A stretch of DNA of 64,000 nucleotides from Cristatella mucedo (GCA_009760855.2 WPIO01000023.1:62001-126000); one strand, 5' to 3'; numbered from the stretch's first letter, positions 43,935 through 56,374 are shown. Notes: generated by a model not told the origin, from the letters alone. Program-made: numbers and translations.

Positions 43935-45140
43935 ACAGTAGCAATGCATTTATGTAGCACCATCGGAGAACTAAATCTCTTTATTGGAACTTTAAATATG
44001 CTGTAAAAGAATCATGTCAACATTGGTAAGGATAAAATGCACAGTGTCAACACTCATAAGCACACCAAAAACAATTCACAAGGACCTTGTAAATGCTGCG
44101 AGGAACTTGTACGTTTCGCCGAGTCGGGAATGTCGTAATGTCTGTCGGGAGTAAGCTCTAGTCTTTAGGAGCATACGTGCACGGTCTCTAAATTAAATGC
44201 ACGGTCTTCAAAAAGGGATGAGCTGGTTCCAGGTACCGCTAAACGACTCGAGTCAGAAGAGCACTTGTTACTATGCTTAGCCTTATTAGCTCTGATATTT
44301 GGGCAGGAGTACGTGAATGAATGGACTTAGTTAGATGAAGAACCAATTATGCTCGGCGAGAACTTTTGTAATGTGAAAACTGCGACGCTCACGACAGAAA
44401 AGCCTGCTGCAAAGTTGTGCACCTACTGTAAGCACCTGATTTCGTAGACCGTAAGATCTCCAAGAAGTGAGTGACAGGATTCGAGACGGGACATAAAAAA
44501 TGCACGGTCCATCTTGGGTGTTGTTTAACTCTCTAAGTTGGCATGCATTTTGAAATGTTATATTGCTAAAAGTTGGCCGACTTTTATTTGGTGCTGGTGT
44601 GGTCGACTAGTGAAAAGTCACTCTGGAACAGGTCACCCAGATTGTGTACAGATGTTACTGGAGATATTCTGGCTGGAAGAACCCATTTTAAAGGATAAGT
44701 TCCCCGATTTCTGAGTCACTCTAGGTTAACAAATAACTAGTAAGTGGGTTTGATTATCATTAAATTTAAGTGAGTCTCCTGGCATTCAAGTGTCAATATC
44801 AGCAATACCTGCAGCAAGGGAGTTTAGTAAACTTGACGAGCTGGAAGGCTGTTAAGGATCGAAGCGCAAACACAGCTGTGTGTCGTCTGCATAGAATTGA
44901 AATTGTAGATTGTGCTTGACAATTACATCAGCAAGAGGGAGATTATAAATTGTGAAAAAACGTGGACCGAGTGCAGACCCTTGGGATACCCCGTACAGCA
45001 GAGATCCAGTGCATAATCTTTGCCCGTTGACATCATCACTCTGGAGTCTCCCACTGAGAGAGCACCTAAGCTATTGCAGTGTAGCGCCAGTTAAGCTCAG
45101 GCGAGACGAGAGGGGCGCGAGAAGGACTCGGTAATCAATG
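43935..45140 (-). mobile_element. LINE-A, long diverged copy
   Basis: From the tail (ACCATCGGAGAACTAAATCT) at left through the 3' UTR and post-RT block to the RT region at right (GCATAGAATTGAAATTGTAG matches the FYADD region of the intact copies, and GACCCTTGGGATACCCCGTA the PQGSVLGP region). Frequent stops show it is dead. Confidence 0.8.
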
Positions 45141-46335
45141 GTACCGTAACCGCTAACCTTCTGTAATGCCTTCTATTGCCGCGTTCTATACTCCCAACTC
45201 AATCGCCGACCGATTGTGCACGGCTAGCTCTTTCGCAGGCGCCGCGACCAAGTCCTACCGCTTCCGTCGGGTTCTCTGCTCTCTCTGCCTCATTGCTCGA
45301 GCAGCACCAACGGCCGACTCAAGCCGAAGGCTCACTCAGCTCACTCACAGCCAGTTCGGCGTAAGAGTCCGCGGCAGACTCTTCTTTGGCACCCATGGCT
45401 ATCTCTGGCGTATCAGCCACGGCCTTTTCTGCAGTGTTTCGCACAGCCTTCTCTGCCCTGGCTCCAGCTGCCTGCTTCCCTGCTGTAGCACCTGCTGTGG
45501 CGATCTCTACCGTCGCACGATCGCTACCGTCACGCGGTGCGCTCGTTGTGCTCGAGCTGCCCCCTCCGTGGCTGCGGAATGTACAGCTCTGCCTAAAGGA
45601 CGTGGCCTTGTGATTAAGGTGGGGTGCTCTTGAATATAGTCGTGCTCTGCAATCACTACCGTGCGTCCCTGTTGATACTACGGCCTTATGGCTAACTTTG
45701 AGGCCGTACCTGTCACCGGTATCCGACATACATTTTCAAGGACCAGCACCTATGATGTGGGCCGTGGTTGTGGTGAAGAAATCTGGTTCCCGCGTCGCTA
45801 CTCGTGCACTCATAGCACAACTACACATCGTATAGCTTAAGGCTATTGTAGAGTCATGCCATGAGGACTGGCTGATGAGACAAAAAAATTTCTAGATTGC
45901 GGCGCTACTGTAGATTTTTCTTAAATGTACAACATCTGAAGGTTGGATTGAAAAACATTGTATCTATGAACAGGCTACTAATTTTTCGAGCACTTAGCTG
46001 TGGCTTATAGTTGAAGATGCAAACGTGCCGCAGTGAATTATTAGTTAAAGAATGCAAATTCTCGCAAGCAAGCTGCTTTGCATTTCCTTTCGTATAGCAA
46101 AATATTCTAGTTCAATGGGTTACCTCAAACCTGAATAAGTCAGGCAAAGCAAGCCCCGTGCTTTCACATTCTTTTTCACGTCGTGTAACTTTATTTGCTG
46201 TAGATGGTATAAGAGTTCAAATTTTGGCATATTTTGTAGCTTGCTATGCTGCAGTTCTTCCGTTTTGTTACGGTAACACGGTGGGGCGTTACGACCAGGC
46301 ACTGACTTGTGATGGAAACAAGATCCGAGCCGAGT
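45141..46335. other. GC-rich Ala-biased frames, unassigned
   Basis: At 45166-45730 open frames exist on both strands. The minus one is Ala/Glu-rich (EKAVADTPEIAMGAKEESAA), somewhat like the C-terminal repeats of the gag at 24000. That similarity is compositional only. Nothing was recognised at 45731-46335. Confidence 0.3.
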
Positions 46336-46339
46336 GAGT

Positions 46340-46900
46340 AATTTTCTAATTCAGTCTTGGCATGGAATGGTCAGAAAATCAATGAGGTTCAGCCATGTGT
46401 CTTCCTTGTTGAAGGAGCTGCGGTTGCTCCCTGTAGATCAACGGATTCACAGCAAACTTCTTACTCCGACTCATAGGGCCTCTGCACCTTCATCCGTTGC
46501 TCAACTGCTGCATCAGTTTCAGCTTCCTCGTTTCGTGTCCTCAGGTCCTGCATGGACAATACATTAGCTGTTCTCTTCCTTCGCTTGAAGACCTTTGGCG
46601 ATAGACGCTGTTTCTCTGCGGGTCCTTGACTTTGGAACTTACTTTCACATTTCTCATGCAATGACATATTCTCTCCTGATGCCAATTGTTGCGAGTTCTT
46701 CGTTACCACCGTCTTGCGCTGCTACTTCTAGGCCATTCACTTCCTCTACTGCCCTCCTTAGCTATGCTTCGTACTCTGTCTTTGTTTCAGGAGATACATT
46801 CTGCTGGCTACCGTGTGTGAATCTAAAGCTGCTAAGGTTTTTGGATGCGCTATAAACTACTATCAAGCCCATCTATCAGCCACTTTGTCTCAGTGATTTT
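46340..46900 (+). repeat. LINE-B 3' fragment, diverged
   Basis: Plus-strand similarity to the LINE-B end at 62855-63350: LLKELRLLPVDQRIHSKLLT, a His-Gln-Phe-Gln-Leu segment, then CTTTGGCGATAGACGCTGTT and a shared 3' UTR (TTGTTTC...GGCTACCG). It contains the phase-compatible exon candidate at 46791-46836. Confidence 0.7.
46791..46836 (+). CDS. Candidate connecting exon of the Cys-rich gene, doubtful
   Basis: The acceptor tctttgtttcag at 46790 and a weak donor gttttt at 46837 give phase 1 in and 2 out, exactly what is needed between 42693 and 47453. It would encode GDTFCWLPCVNLKLL with two cysteines. However, the DNA aligns with the LINE-B 3' UTR near 63200-63250, so it is either a coincidence or an exonised transposon piece. 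With it the coding sequence is 373 codons including the stop; without it the frame does not join. Confidence 0.25.
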
Positions 46901-47044
46901 TTGGAATCTGACTGAGTATATAAATATCTTATACAACTCCAAAAAAGAATTCCACTATTTGGAATGAAATTAGTGATGGCAAAAATTTTTGAGACCTCTG
47001 TATTGAGTACTTCATTTCAAAGACAGGCGTTTGCGAATAAATAT

Positions 47045-47200
47045 ATATAATATAATTCATTTATATAGCGCCCCAAGAGAACTTTATCACTATTAGGGAG
47101 CATCACATATGCCTTGGGGCTCGAGCCCACGACCTCAGTCAGACCTTGGTCGGGGCGAGCACCTTATCTGCTAGACCAAACCAGCTCAGCATGGAATGTA
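47045..47200 (-). repeat. SINE-A copy, nearly complete
   Basis: The tail (ATATAGCGCCCCAAGAGAAC), inverted B box GGGGCTCGAGCCCACGACCT, and inverted A box GCACCTTATCTGCTAGACCA in minus orientation. Confidence 0.85.
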
Positions 47201-47452
47201 AAGTTAATTCAAGACAAACAGACTTGTCTCTTATACATTGCTAATTACTTCAGCTACGCACCTGTTTTTTTAATATTCTGACTTCTATTTCTGATTTAGC
47301 CTGTGAATTGAAGTGCACAGAAATTTATTAAGCCATTGACATACTGAATGATGATTTGATAGGCAGAATTGACAGCTGCTGCGTACACTGCAGTACGTTG
47401 CAAAGCAGCGATGAGTGCGAGCAATTGTGATTGGCTATGAGTTCTTTTGCAG

Positions 47453-47701
47453 CTTACAACGTTGTCTCCTGACTGAGCTTTTTGAAAACCAGAAGTGCTC
47501 CTTGGGTTGCACCCCAGGGCAACGGAAAGCCATATTTCTCTTCATGCAGCTACAAATTCCTTGTCTGGTTCCCTGCTCAACGAAAGGCGACTGCTACACT
47601 GCGGTGCAATACTGCACTGAGAATATTTTTGGAGATTCAGGAAGCGACTACAGCGGCCTGACCGATCCAACTCTTTCGCAGAATAACTCGGTCACCTGCC
47701 A
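47453..47701 (+). CDS. Cys-rich secreted protein, exon 5 (ectodomain)
   Basis: The acceptor gttcttttgcag at 47452 and a consensus donor GTAAGT at 47702 give phase 2 in and out, 83 codons. Segments: LQRCLLTELFENQKCSLGC, FLFMQLQIPCLVPCSTKGDC, AVQYCTEN, then a Ser/Asp/Gly loop and NNSVTCQ. Eight cysteines in 83 residues and an NNS sequon indicate a disulfide-bonded extracellular domain. The join to the next exon (CA + G = Gln) is exact. Family unknown. I found no match to EGF, LDL-A, sushi or SRCR spacing. Confidence 0.78.
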
Positions 47702-49334
47702 GTAAGTTACTTCATTTGGTTTGTCATATTTAAAAGAATATCTAACAATAATCTGTGTAGCGACAGGTATGTTGCCTTTATCCAAAGGCCATCACTGGCA
47801 AAAGTCTTTCAATTGCTTAATAATTTTATCCCGTTGCCCTGCTTAAAATATATGCACAACCTAAATTACTGTAGACTGGACTGAAAATTAGAAATGGATA
47901 GTATCGATTTGCCAAGAACTATGGAAGTGGATAAGGCATTCGACGATCAATGAGCTAGAATGAGAAATTCAATAATCTACCACCTCATTGGGCATTTACA
48001 GCAATTACTAGATACAAAGAAGCTTAAATGAACTTCTCTATTTAAAGTCATAGCAATAGGCTAGCTCATAAAAAGGCGAAATTATGACTGCCAATAACCG
48101 GGCTAGTTAGTGGTGTGGGATTTATTAATTCAATTTGCTGATAATGCAAAAACAGAGGCCCAGCTACAATAATGATTTGGGTCAACTCTTTTATACCCCC
48201 ACTCTCCCCTATAAATCTACTTATGAGCGTCCTGAAATTTAACTAAGCATTAGGATGTTAATCACCTTCCATCAATTCTCGTGTAATTATTTCTTCTCTT
48301 ATGCTACCTCACCTGCCTTTGTTAGGATTCGTTGACTTTGAGAGACACCAATCTCGATTGATTGCGGTCACAATTCCGGGTAATTTATCACATTGGTTCA
48401 CTAACGCGAGAATTTTCAGAATTCGCCCACTTTGATTACTGCAACGTGCATTTTGCCTTCCTAAAGTGAAGTTACAATCACCGTTCACCATAATTAATAG
48501 GCTAAGAAGTATGAAATACTTCTGAAGATCAGTCGCCCCTCTCTATCCAAGCTATCTACAGCCCTTTGGTCTAAAAAGTAATTTCTTTTCAACAAGCTGC
48601 GACACTATGCCTTTTATATTGAATAATAATCTATATCGTACTAAAATACATTTGGAATTTCAATATTCCTTTCAGCTAACAGCAAATATTGTTTCCTTAT
48701 CCGTATCATAGCTGAGCTAGAATAGGGAAACTGGGACCTTCCGGCACGGAGCCTCGCCATTTGTCCCAAGAAAATTGGTCGCAGTTATACAGAATTATGT
48801 CTCTTCGCAGCGAGTCAAACCACGAGAGCAGGGAATCTCACCGTGTGCTTCTGTATTCTCCCACTTGATGGCGATGTTTAGTTCCCTGTAAAAAATCTTC
48901 GGACTAGGGGATGATAGATGAACTAAAAATAAGGTGAAGACAGCACGATACTGATGAGCAGCATACTTTTATATTTAGGCTTCTGCGTTCTCTGTTTTAG
49001 TAAGGATCTTAATATTAAAAACCTGTTAATACATTCAGTTTGCTTTTGAAGGAAGGAATTTTGTCTTGCATTGTGTGTATTTGATTATGAGATTTTATGA
49101 GCCTACCCTGCCGTCAGTTGCAGTTGCACACCATGTGAAGTTACTCGTTCCATAAACATGCCATAATTTAGATTTGAACGACAGGCAAAGGACTTATACT
49201 AGATCTTCATGAGGTATATGATCGGAGCATCGATTCTGTTGGACCCGGATGATCTGAAAGACTTCTTTAATATTCCTAGCAAGATTCACGTATGTCAGCT
49301 TTTACAGCTTATATCTTGAATATTAAAAAAAATA
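47702..49334. other. Intron, no exon recognised
   Basis: AT-rich intronic DNA before the LINE-B insertion. No recognisable coding segment. Confidence 0.4.
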
Positions 49335-51690
49335 TTGTACCTTTCGCATTCACGCTCTCCCGGCGGGTCAGTCGTTCGAACTCGCTTTGCAAGAGATCAT
49401 CCTATATCGATCATATACCGGCCTCCTTCTGGCTGGCTGAAATTGTTTATAGAGGAGTTTTCAGTGTTCCTTGCTAAAATATTTGTGTGTGACAGGCCGT
49501 TAGTGATTGTAGGAGACTTCAATATTCACGCTGACAACCCTAGCAACAGCCAGGTCTTCTCATTTCTTGACTGTCTGGATAATTTTGGTTTGGTCCAACA
49601 CGTTCATCATACCACCCACGTCGGTGATCCTATTCTAGATCTAGTGATCGCTAAGGATGTCCTCCCCACTGACCTTGTGGTGTGCCCACTGACCCTGTCA
49701 GATCATTGTTTGGTCTCGTTTACTGTTCCTGCTCCCTTGTACGTACAGGGTAATGTCGAACTTGTCAACCGACATAACTTACAAAGCATTGACATGGACA
49801 AGTTTTTGTAATCTGTTTGTGATGCAGGTCTTCTTGATCTGCATTCAGACTCGACCGGCAGCCTTGATACCGTCACTGATGCAATGAACATGACTCTCAG
49901 GAATGCTCTTGACAAGCATGCTCCCGTTCATTCTATCCGTGTACAACGTCGCGGAGATTCCTTTCAATTTACAAAAAACTCCTAAAGATGCGCCGGGTTA
50001 AGCGCAGGTTTGAACGTCGTTTCAAAAAATCGGGGTCTGATACAGATCTAGGCAATTTCAAAGACTTCCTTCGAATTTACACCCGGAAGCTTAAAAAAGC
50101 CAGGGCTTCTTTTTTCATCCGAAAGCTGAATTCCTGCCAGTCGGACCCTAAACAGATTTATGAGAGAGTAAACCATTTACTGGACAATGCTGAGAGGTCT
50201 GACGCCCCAGATATTAAGGGCTCGGCCGAAAAGTTTTCAGCCTTCTTTACTAAAACATTATGCACATTCGTGCCTCCATATAGCCCCTCCGACTAAAGAA
50301 ATCGCGGTTCCACAACCTGTGACCTACCTTACAAGGTTCTCCGAGGTTTCTGCATGGGATGTGGCTACCTTAACAAGGTCTAGTAAAAAGAGCTCGTCTC
50401 CTGAAGACCCTATACCATCATCTCTGTGGTCTTCACTAGCAGACCAACTTAGCCCTGCCATAACCAAGATTTTAATGCTTCTTTGGGAAAAGGGGTCGTC
50501 CCCAAGTCCTTCAAATCGGCAATCGTTAGACTCAAACTTAAAAAGCCTGGATTAGATACAGAGGTCCTTGCAAACTATCACCCAGTTTTCCTTCTTCCTT
50601 TCTTGTCAGACTCTCAAAAGAGTTATTGCCAAGCAGCTGGTTGAGCATATTGAAAATAATGACATGTCAGAAACATTTCAATCAGGGTTCAAGAGGCAGC
50701 ACTCCACTGAAGCTGCTCTCATCAGTGTTAACAATGACATTCTACGTGGCAACGATGACAGGGATGTCACTGCCCATGCTCTGCTAGATCTGTCGGCTGC
50801 CTTCGACACCATTGATCACAATGTTCTGCTTGAACGATTGAGAACAACGGTCGGTCTGGCAGACAAAGCACTGGCATGGTTTAAATCCTACTTCTCTGAT
50901 CGTATTCAATCCGTGTCGTTTGGGGGTCAGGTCTCACACACGAGACCGTTCACCTGTGAAGTCCCTCAAGGGTCTGTACTCGGTCCCTTGCTGTTCTCCA
51001 TTTATACTCAACCTCTCGGAAAAGTGATTAAGGCCGATAGAATAGGATATTACTTTTACCCTTATGATACTCAGCTGTGTTTGTCATTCAAACCTTCGGA
51101 ATCTGCGGTAGCAACTGAGAAACTGAATGCTTGCCTTGCCGACGTTTGATCCTGGATGTCGGAAAACGTCTTGGAACTAAATGACGATAAAACCGAACTG
51201 CTGCTCATAGGACACCCTAAGCCTGTGGCTAGACTAAAAGGCTTTGCTCATCTAACAGGTGACGCTATTGTGCAACCGTCACCACGTGCTCGAAATTTAG
51301 GTGTCCTTTTCGACAGCTGCCTCAATTTTAAAAGCTTCATTCGAAGACTGCTTCTACAGCTAATCATCACGTCCGATCCCTATCCAAGGTTAGGAGCTTT
51401 CTTCCACAGTGGCTTGCAAAAAACTAACTAGCTCCTGAGTTCTGTCTCGGCTTGATTATTGTAATTCCCTTTTGGCTGGGCTACCAATCAAAGCATCTAG
51501 GCCACTGCAGCTGACTATGAATATGGCTGCAAGGCTAGTCTTCAAGTCCCAGGGGTTTGACCACGTGTATCCTTTGCTAAAAGAGCTAGGGTGGATACCG
51601 GTTGAGCAACGGATACAGAGCAAAGTTCTTACGCTGACCCACAAGTTCTCACCCTGACTTTGTGGAGTTACAGAAGGAGATACATTACAT
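49335..51690 (+). mobile_element. LINE-B, 5'-truncated non-LTR retrotransposon
   Basis: Plus-strand order: the endonuclease C-terminal half (IIYRPPSGWLK, VIVGDFNIHADNPS, then LSDHCLVSF) at 49400-49740; a linker; RT (SPEDPIPSSLW, FQSGFKRQHSTEAALISVNN, LLDLSAAFDTIDHNVLLERL, PQGSVLGPLLFSIYTQPL) at 50370-51150; and a post-RT block ending near 51640. The 3' end (TTTGTGGAGTTACAGAAGGA) carries ACATT repeats, as in the copy at 62855-63350. Several frameshifts and stops are present. The active-site motif reads FYPYD where FYADD is expected, so one catalytic Asp is lost. It lies in the last intron of the Cys-rich gene. Confidence 0.92.
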
Positions 51691-52500
51691 CCTCGAATTG
51701 GGTCCCAAGCAGCAACTCGGGGTTCATGACCGCCACTGGGTATGGCTCCGCTCCTGACTGAGGTGGCTGGGCCACATCCTGCTCCTCAAGCCTGACTTTG
51801 CTCGGCAATGCCTACTCCAGGTATTTCCGAAGATACGGCTCCTACTTCTCTTGTCTCCACTCCTGCTCCTTTCGCTCTTCCTCCCGCTCCCACTAATTGA
51901 GCTCTTCCTCCCGCCGCTGCTCCCTCTCCTTTCGTTGCTGTTGCTCCTCTTCCTCCGGACGAGGAGGAGCGGTATGAGGGGGAACTTGACAGACCTCGGC
52001 ATTTCGGCGCCTACTCGCTCTGCAGCCTAGGAGCATTGGGCGGAGACCCGGCGAGGGCTCAGGCTGCCTAAGTAGCCGCAGGCTCACGAGTGGTAGAGGG
52101 TGGACGATGATGACTCGGCAGTCCTGCCCAAATCCATGCATTGGCGGCATCTGTGGGGACATCCATCTACCACAAACTGCCGCCAGCTGTCGGGCGGGTT
52201 CGGAATGAACAACGGCTCGACAATGCAAAAACAATGCATGCATGGAATATAAAAGCTGCCGAAGGAGTACGAGGGCGAGGGAGGGCGAGGGAGGGCGAGG
52301 GGGAGGGAGGGCGAGGGAGGGCGAGGGAGGGCGAGGGAGGGCGAGCTCCCTCTACGCTGGCAGCCATCTAGAGTGTGCAGACTGGGCTTGGCCGGCGTGG
52401 TTTGGAGAATAAAGTGATCGGTGTTGGAGCCAGCAGGCTTGCTGCTCGGTCGCACTACTCAGCCCGACGACAGGTCGTGCGGAAGGCTGTCACAAGACCA
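51691..52500. other. GC-rich unassigned block, possible LTR remnant
   Basis: Open frames on both strands are low in complexity (minus strand: Glu/Gln/Arg-rich, EEEEQQQRKEREQRREEELN). At 52246 TATAAAAG is followed 160 bp later by AATAAA (about 52410), an LTR-like order, but no paired copy or LTR ends were found. Confidence 0.3.
52262..52346 (+). repeat. G-rich GAGGGCGAGG tandem repeat
   Basis: About 85 bp of GAGGGCGAGGGAGGGCGAGG-type repeats with more than a dozen GGG runs separated by 1-3 bases on the plus strand. This fits the G-quadruplex motif many times over. Confidence 0.9.
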
Positions 52501-53235
52501 CACAGCTTCCGACCAGGAAATGGCTTCCGAGACGCATAGCGGCCGAAATGGCGTCCGTTCCTTCGGCGAAATGCCGAGGTCTACCACGCTTGCTTCATTA
52601 TCCGGCCTGCAGCTACCCTGGGCGTCGACGACGAAGGGCCTCACCACTGACGACCGATTGCCCGCGGTCAGGAAAGACCGGGCTACGGCCTCGTACTTGT
52701 TTGTCTCCAAGTACTTGAGTAGAGTTGCTGCTTTTCCAAGAATATCTAATAATGTGTTCGATGAAAAAGCTCACGATCACAGATTCGGAGGGTCATTCAG
52801 TTACATCATCCGTCGAGGAATATACTCAAAGCTTCAATAGCTGCGCTGCATTCACTAACAGCACGCTTTATTTGACGCCATCAGAGAGGTCCAGGCAGAG
52901 GATGCCTCAGGTAGATGAGATGGATTCGGTGAAGCTAGCCAGCTGCTAGCTCCGTTCATGTCCAACTGCCGAGTTACAGGCGAACCAATTTATCCAGTAG
53001 TTTACCGATATTGCATCGCCTATAAGCACATATTCCATCGTCTATTTTGCATCGTCTATCTGTCTCGCCAACGAATGCCTTGCTGAGCTGATTTGGGAGA
53101 ACTTTTCTGCGTGCCTCTCCTTGGTCCTACCTTCCTTATTCAAGACGAATTCGGTCTGCTGTCTGAAGCATCATTACTCAATAAATTCAATCAAGCATGC
53201 TTCTGATTAAGCTTCGTTTTCTATGGTTTTCTTAG

Positions 53236-53764
53236 GTACTTCAACGACGGATACTACGATTGTCTGGAAACGGCTCTGTCCGGAACTGTCCGACTTGGCT
53301 CAGGCCAGTCACTCACTCTGTATGAGCAACCGTGTAAGAACGAAACTTACGTCGTGCAGTACCTGGAGGATTTTGCACGAGGTTACTTGGCTGCTCCCTT
53401 CTGTCGAGCACCGAGCATGGCACTAGCAGACAGTTGTCGAGCGACTTCAGCCACAGCCTCCTCCTCCAAGTTTGCGACGACTGTCGCTCCTGGTGCTGGT
53501 GCTGTCAAGCCATCCGTTACCGAAGCCATCAGCGCCGCGTTGCCAAGCAGCCCCGAAGCAACCAAGTCTAGGCCGCCTGTCAGCACTCAAAGAGCTGCTT
53601 CCACAAATGTCCCAACGAACACTTCAATAGTTGCTAACCAGGAAAACTCGACGAACGGCATCGGCGGCATGACTCTAGATGATTCGGGATCCATGGGCTT
53701 GCATGCAAGCTTCTTTCATTGGCACTTGGCACTAGCAGCGCTGCTTCTTTGTATCGTAGCATAA
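53236..53764 (+). CDS. Cys-rich secreted protein, last exon with stalk and tail
   Basis: The acceptor tggttttcttag at 53235 joins the previous exon in phase. It begins YFNDGYYDCLETALSG, then LYEQPCKNETY and LEDFARGYLAAPFC, completing the Cys-rich domain. About 110 residues rich in Ala/Ser/Thr/Pro follow (SSSKFATTVAPGAGAVK, RPPVSTQRAASTNVPTNTS), with sequons NET, NTS and NST. The end is DDSGSMGLHASFFHWH, then LALAALLLCIVA and TAA. A hydrophobic C-terminus with no charged residues after it, preceded by small residues, is typical of a GPI-anchor signal; a single-pass membrane tail is the alternative. It would be a cell-surface glycoprotein. Confidence 0.8.
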
Positions 53765-54287
53765 GGCTGTTTTTGCGTCTGTCACTGGGCAGAGGTAGGT
53801 GGCACGTGACTGGCAGCACAGTCGCTGCGATTTGCTGCAATAACACCCCCTCCCCGCCACCCCGAACGCCTTGCACATGACCGCACCGCCCCTGACTACT
53901 TGTTACTACGATTATCTTCTTTATAGTGGGATTTCTCTGCTAGCCTTGAAGTTGCTGAGCTTATAAATTGACTGCAGCTGAAATATTGATGCTTGTTTAT
54001 TACGCCTTGAGCTGGAGTATATCTGCTAGATAATGTAATTTTGCAAGGTTTTTGTTTCACTACTAGCACTGGCAAAACGCGTCTCCTATATTGCCATTGC
54101 TGATAAATGACCTCAAGAATCTGGTTTGTTCTGCTCAAACTCAGTTTTTTATTAGCTACAAGTAGATAAGGTGTGCAGCAAAACTGACGTCAGAAATATT
54201 CAGTTGCTGGATTGATCAGTACCAGTTTGAAACTGCATTTTCATGAACTGAATGAAAATTCATTAAAGTGAATGAAGAACGAATATA
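53765..54287. other. 3' flank of the Cys-rich gene
   Basis: Probable 3' UTR with a C-rich stretch near 53845. No clear AATAAA lies directly downstream of the stop, and no further gene was recognised. Confidence 0.4.
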
Positions 54288-55597
54288 GTTTATAATGGGT
54301 CATTTGCATAGTGCCCCAATAGGACTAAATCTCTGTCTCGTGCTTTAAAATTTGCTGCAAGAGAATCTATAACTAAGGGTTAGTGACGCCTATAGTATCG
54401 CGCTTAGACAAGCATGCAAACGCACAAACATTTTATGCTTAGGCCGGAGTGCTGAAGCCCTTAAAAAGACACTAGACGCCGCCAGTTATCAGGACCCCTG
54501 GCAAGTAACATTGACGAAATCACGTACAGGTTAGCGTGCAAAGCAGACTAAAACCAAAGTATTAGTTCTTTGGAACGAAAAAGAAGGTGATCTTAACAGA
54601 TGCTACTTTAGGAGAGACTCTGATGAAGCAAACTAATTGCATGAAGTGACCGAGGCAAATACTGATTTTCAGACTTTAAGCAAGACTTTCAGCTTTAAGC
54701 AAACGATTTCAACCTAATGCGAGGAACGACAAAACAACTGGAAGCCGAGGAGCTGATGGTGGGCGAGCACACAGAACGGAGCAAGGAGGTCGCATTGGCA
54801 TGCTAAGGCAAGAGAGCGAAGCGACCTTTACCCTCTCGGAGGATCTTGAGAAATCGATTCGATACTCAATAGAAAGTTAGCGCAGCTGAGATAAAAGTGG
54901 TGTGATGTAGCGGCTACGACGCCATTGGCGAGACACCAGACGAGCTGCTGATTTTTGCACCAGTTGTAGACGATTGGGGGCACAGGCAGAGAGTCGTGAA
55001 TAAAGGGAATGGCGGTAACCAAGACGCGACGTCTCAAGTGCATGAACTACTTTGGCTGTCACACTCCTGGCTATGCAGGACCTGATTTTGGCGATACTCA
55101 ATAGCTGAAAGTAGATTACATTTACATTGGTAGCTATGAGATAATTCGATAATAATAATAGTAATAATCGATGATTGATACCAAAATAGCAAGCCCTGAC
55201 TAGGTGCAGACACTACTGGAGTGGTGCTAGATGAACCAGTCTTTTGGTGATGTCTGAAACGTAAAGGTGATTGATACCACGCTTACCCAAAAAATATTCA
55301 GTTGGTCATATTATATTTAAGCTGCGGTGGCTACAGGTGGCGATTCGAGTGCAATGTCGTCGATGCAAGCTGCATGGTAATCAAATGATTCGGATGCTAA
55401 GCAAGTCTTAAAAAGCGTAAAAGTGAAAGCTGAAAGCAGTGAAATAAAGGGCAGGATAGTTTATTCCAATTAAAATATAATTCATTTATATATTTATATA
55501 AACCGGCTTTAGAAAGAGTGTGGATACTTAAAGAATTGGCCTAAGATCAAACCCCGAGGTTACCCGTAGTTTAGTGAACTACAATCAGAACTAGACC

Positions 55598-55975
55598 GCC
55601 ACCAGGCGAAGAATTGTACAACCCGCTGTTCTGACTTGAATCGTTAAGCCATACCTCGTACGAAGCTCAAAACCGTGAGACCGTGCCATTAGTTCCTATG
55701 CTCCCAAGCTTGGAACTCACTACCGAAGCAAGTCACAAAGTCCCCTGTCATGACGATATTTAAAAAGAAGTTTAAAAACTCACCTGTTCATTACGGCATC
55801 GGCTGGGTGTTTGAGATTCGTCCTTCGTGTGCATGTCACGGCTTACACTAGGCCTAGTGCTTGTGGATGTTACCACCAACCATTCGGTAATGCTTTCTAT
55901 ACAGTATCTGTAAAGTGCCTAGAAACCGATTCAGTTCTCTGAGGGTGATATACGCATTTATTATTACTATTATTA
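55598..55975 (+). repeat. LINE-A 3' end nested in an older LINE-A
   Basis: It starts CACCAGGCGAAGAATTGTAC, matching the HQAKHRTTRF codons, runs through the ORF end and 3' UTR, and finishes with CTCTGAGGGTGATATACGCA and a TTATTA microsatellite. DNA of the host minus-strand copy resumes after it. Confidence 0.78.
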
Positions 55976-56374
55976 ATGGGCTCCGCGGATGACTCACGGC
56001 TATATAACGTGCCAATCATACATAGACATGTCTAAAAGATCTCTAGAAAGATCTGGTCTTTGACTGTGTGAAAGATTTATGAGAAGCCGCGGTGAGGTCT
56101 TGCACTGATCGCCCAGCGTTTTTAAAAACGCATTTTGTAGAACCTTAGCAGGGCAGTTTCGGCAGAATGGCTAGCTTTAAATCCCGATTGCAACTTGATA
56201 GCAAGAGCCGATCAACTGATGAAATAATTTAGCTGCTGTATTACCACTCGTACAAGTGTCTTAGCATGCTCATCAAGACGTCGGCTAGAGTCTTGCAGTG
56301 TTGCTCCGAGGAGTGAATTTGGTAGGAGCGTCAAACAGAAGGTTAGTAATGAACCGGGTGGCACACTAAATAAG

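Noticed and set aside
45166-45729. Second copy of the gag-only element
   Set aside because: The Ala/Glu-rich resemblance to the gag C-terminus is compositional; no LTR, PBS or capsid motif was seen nearby.
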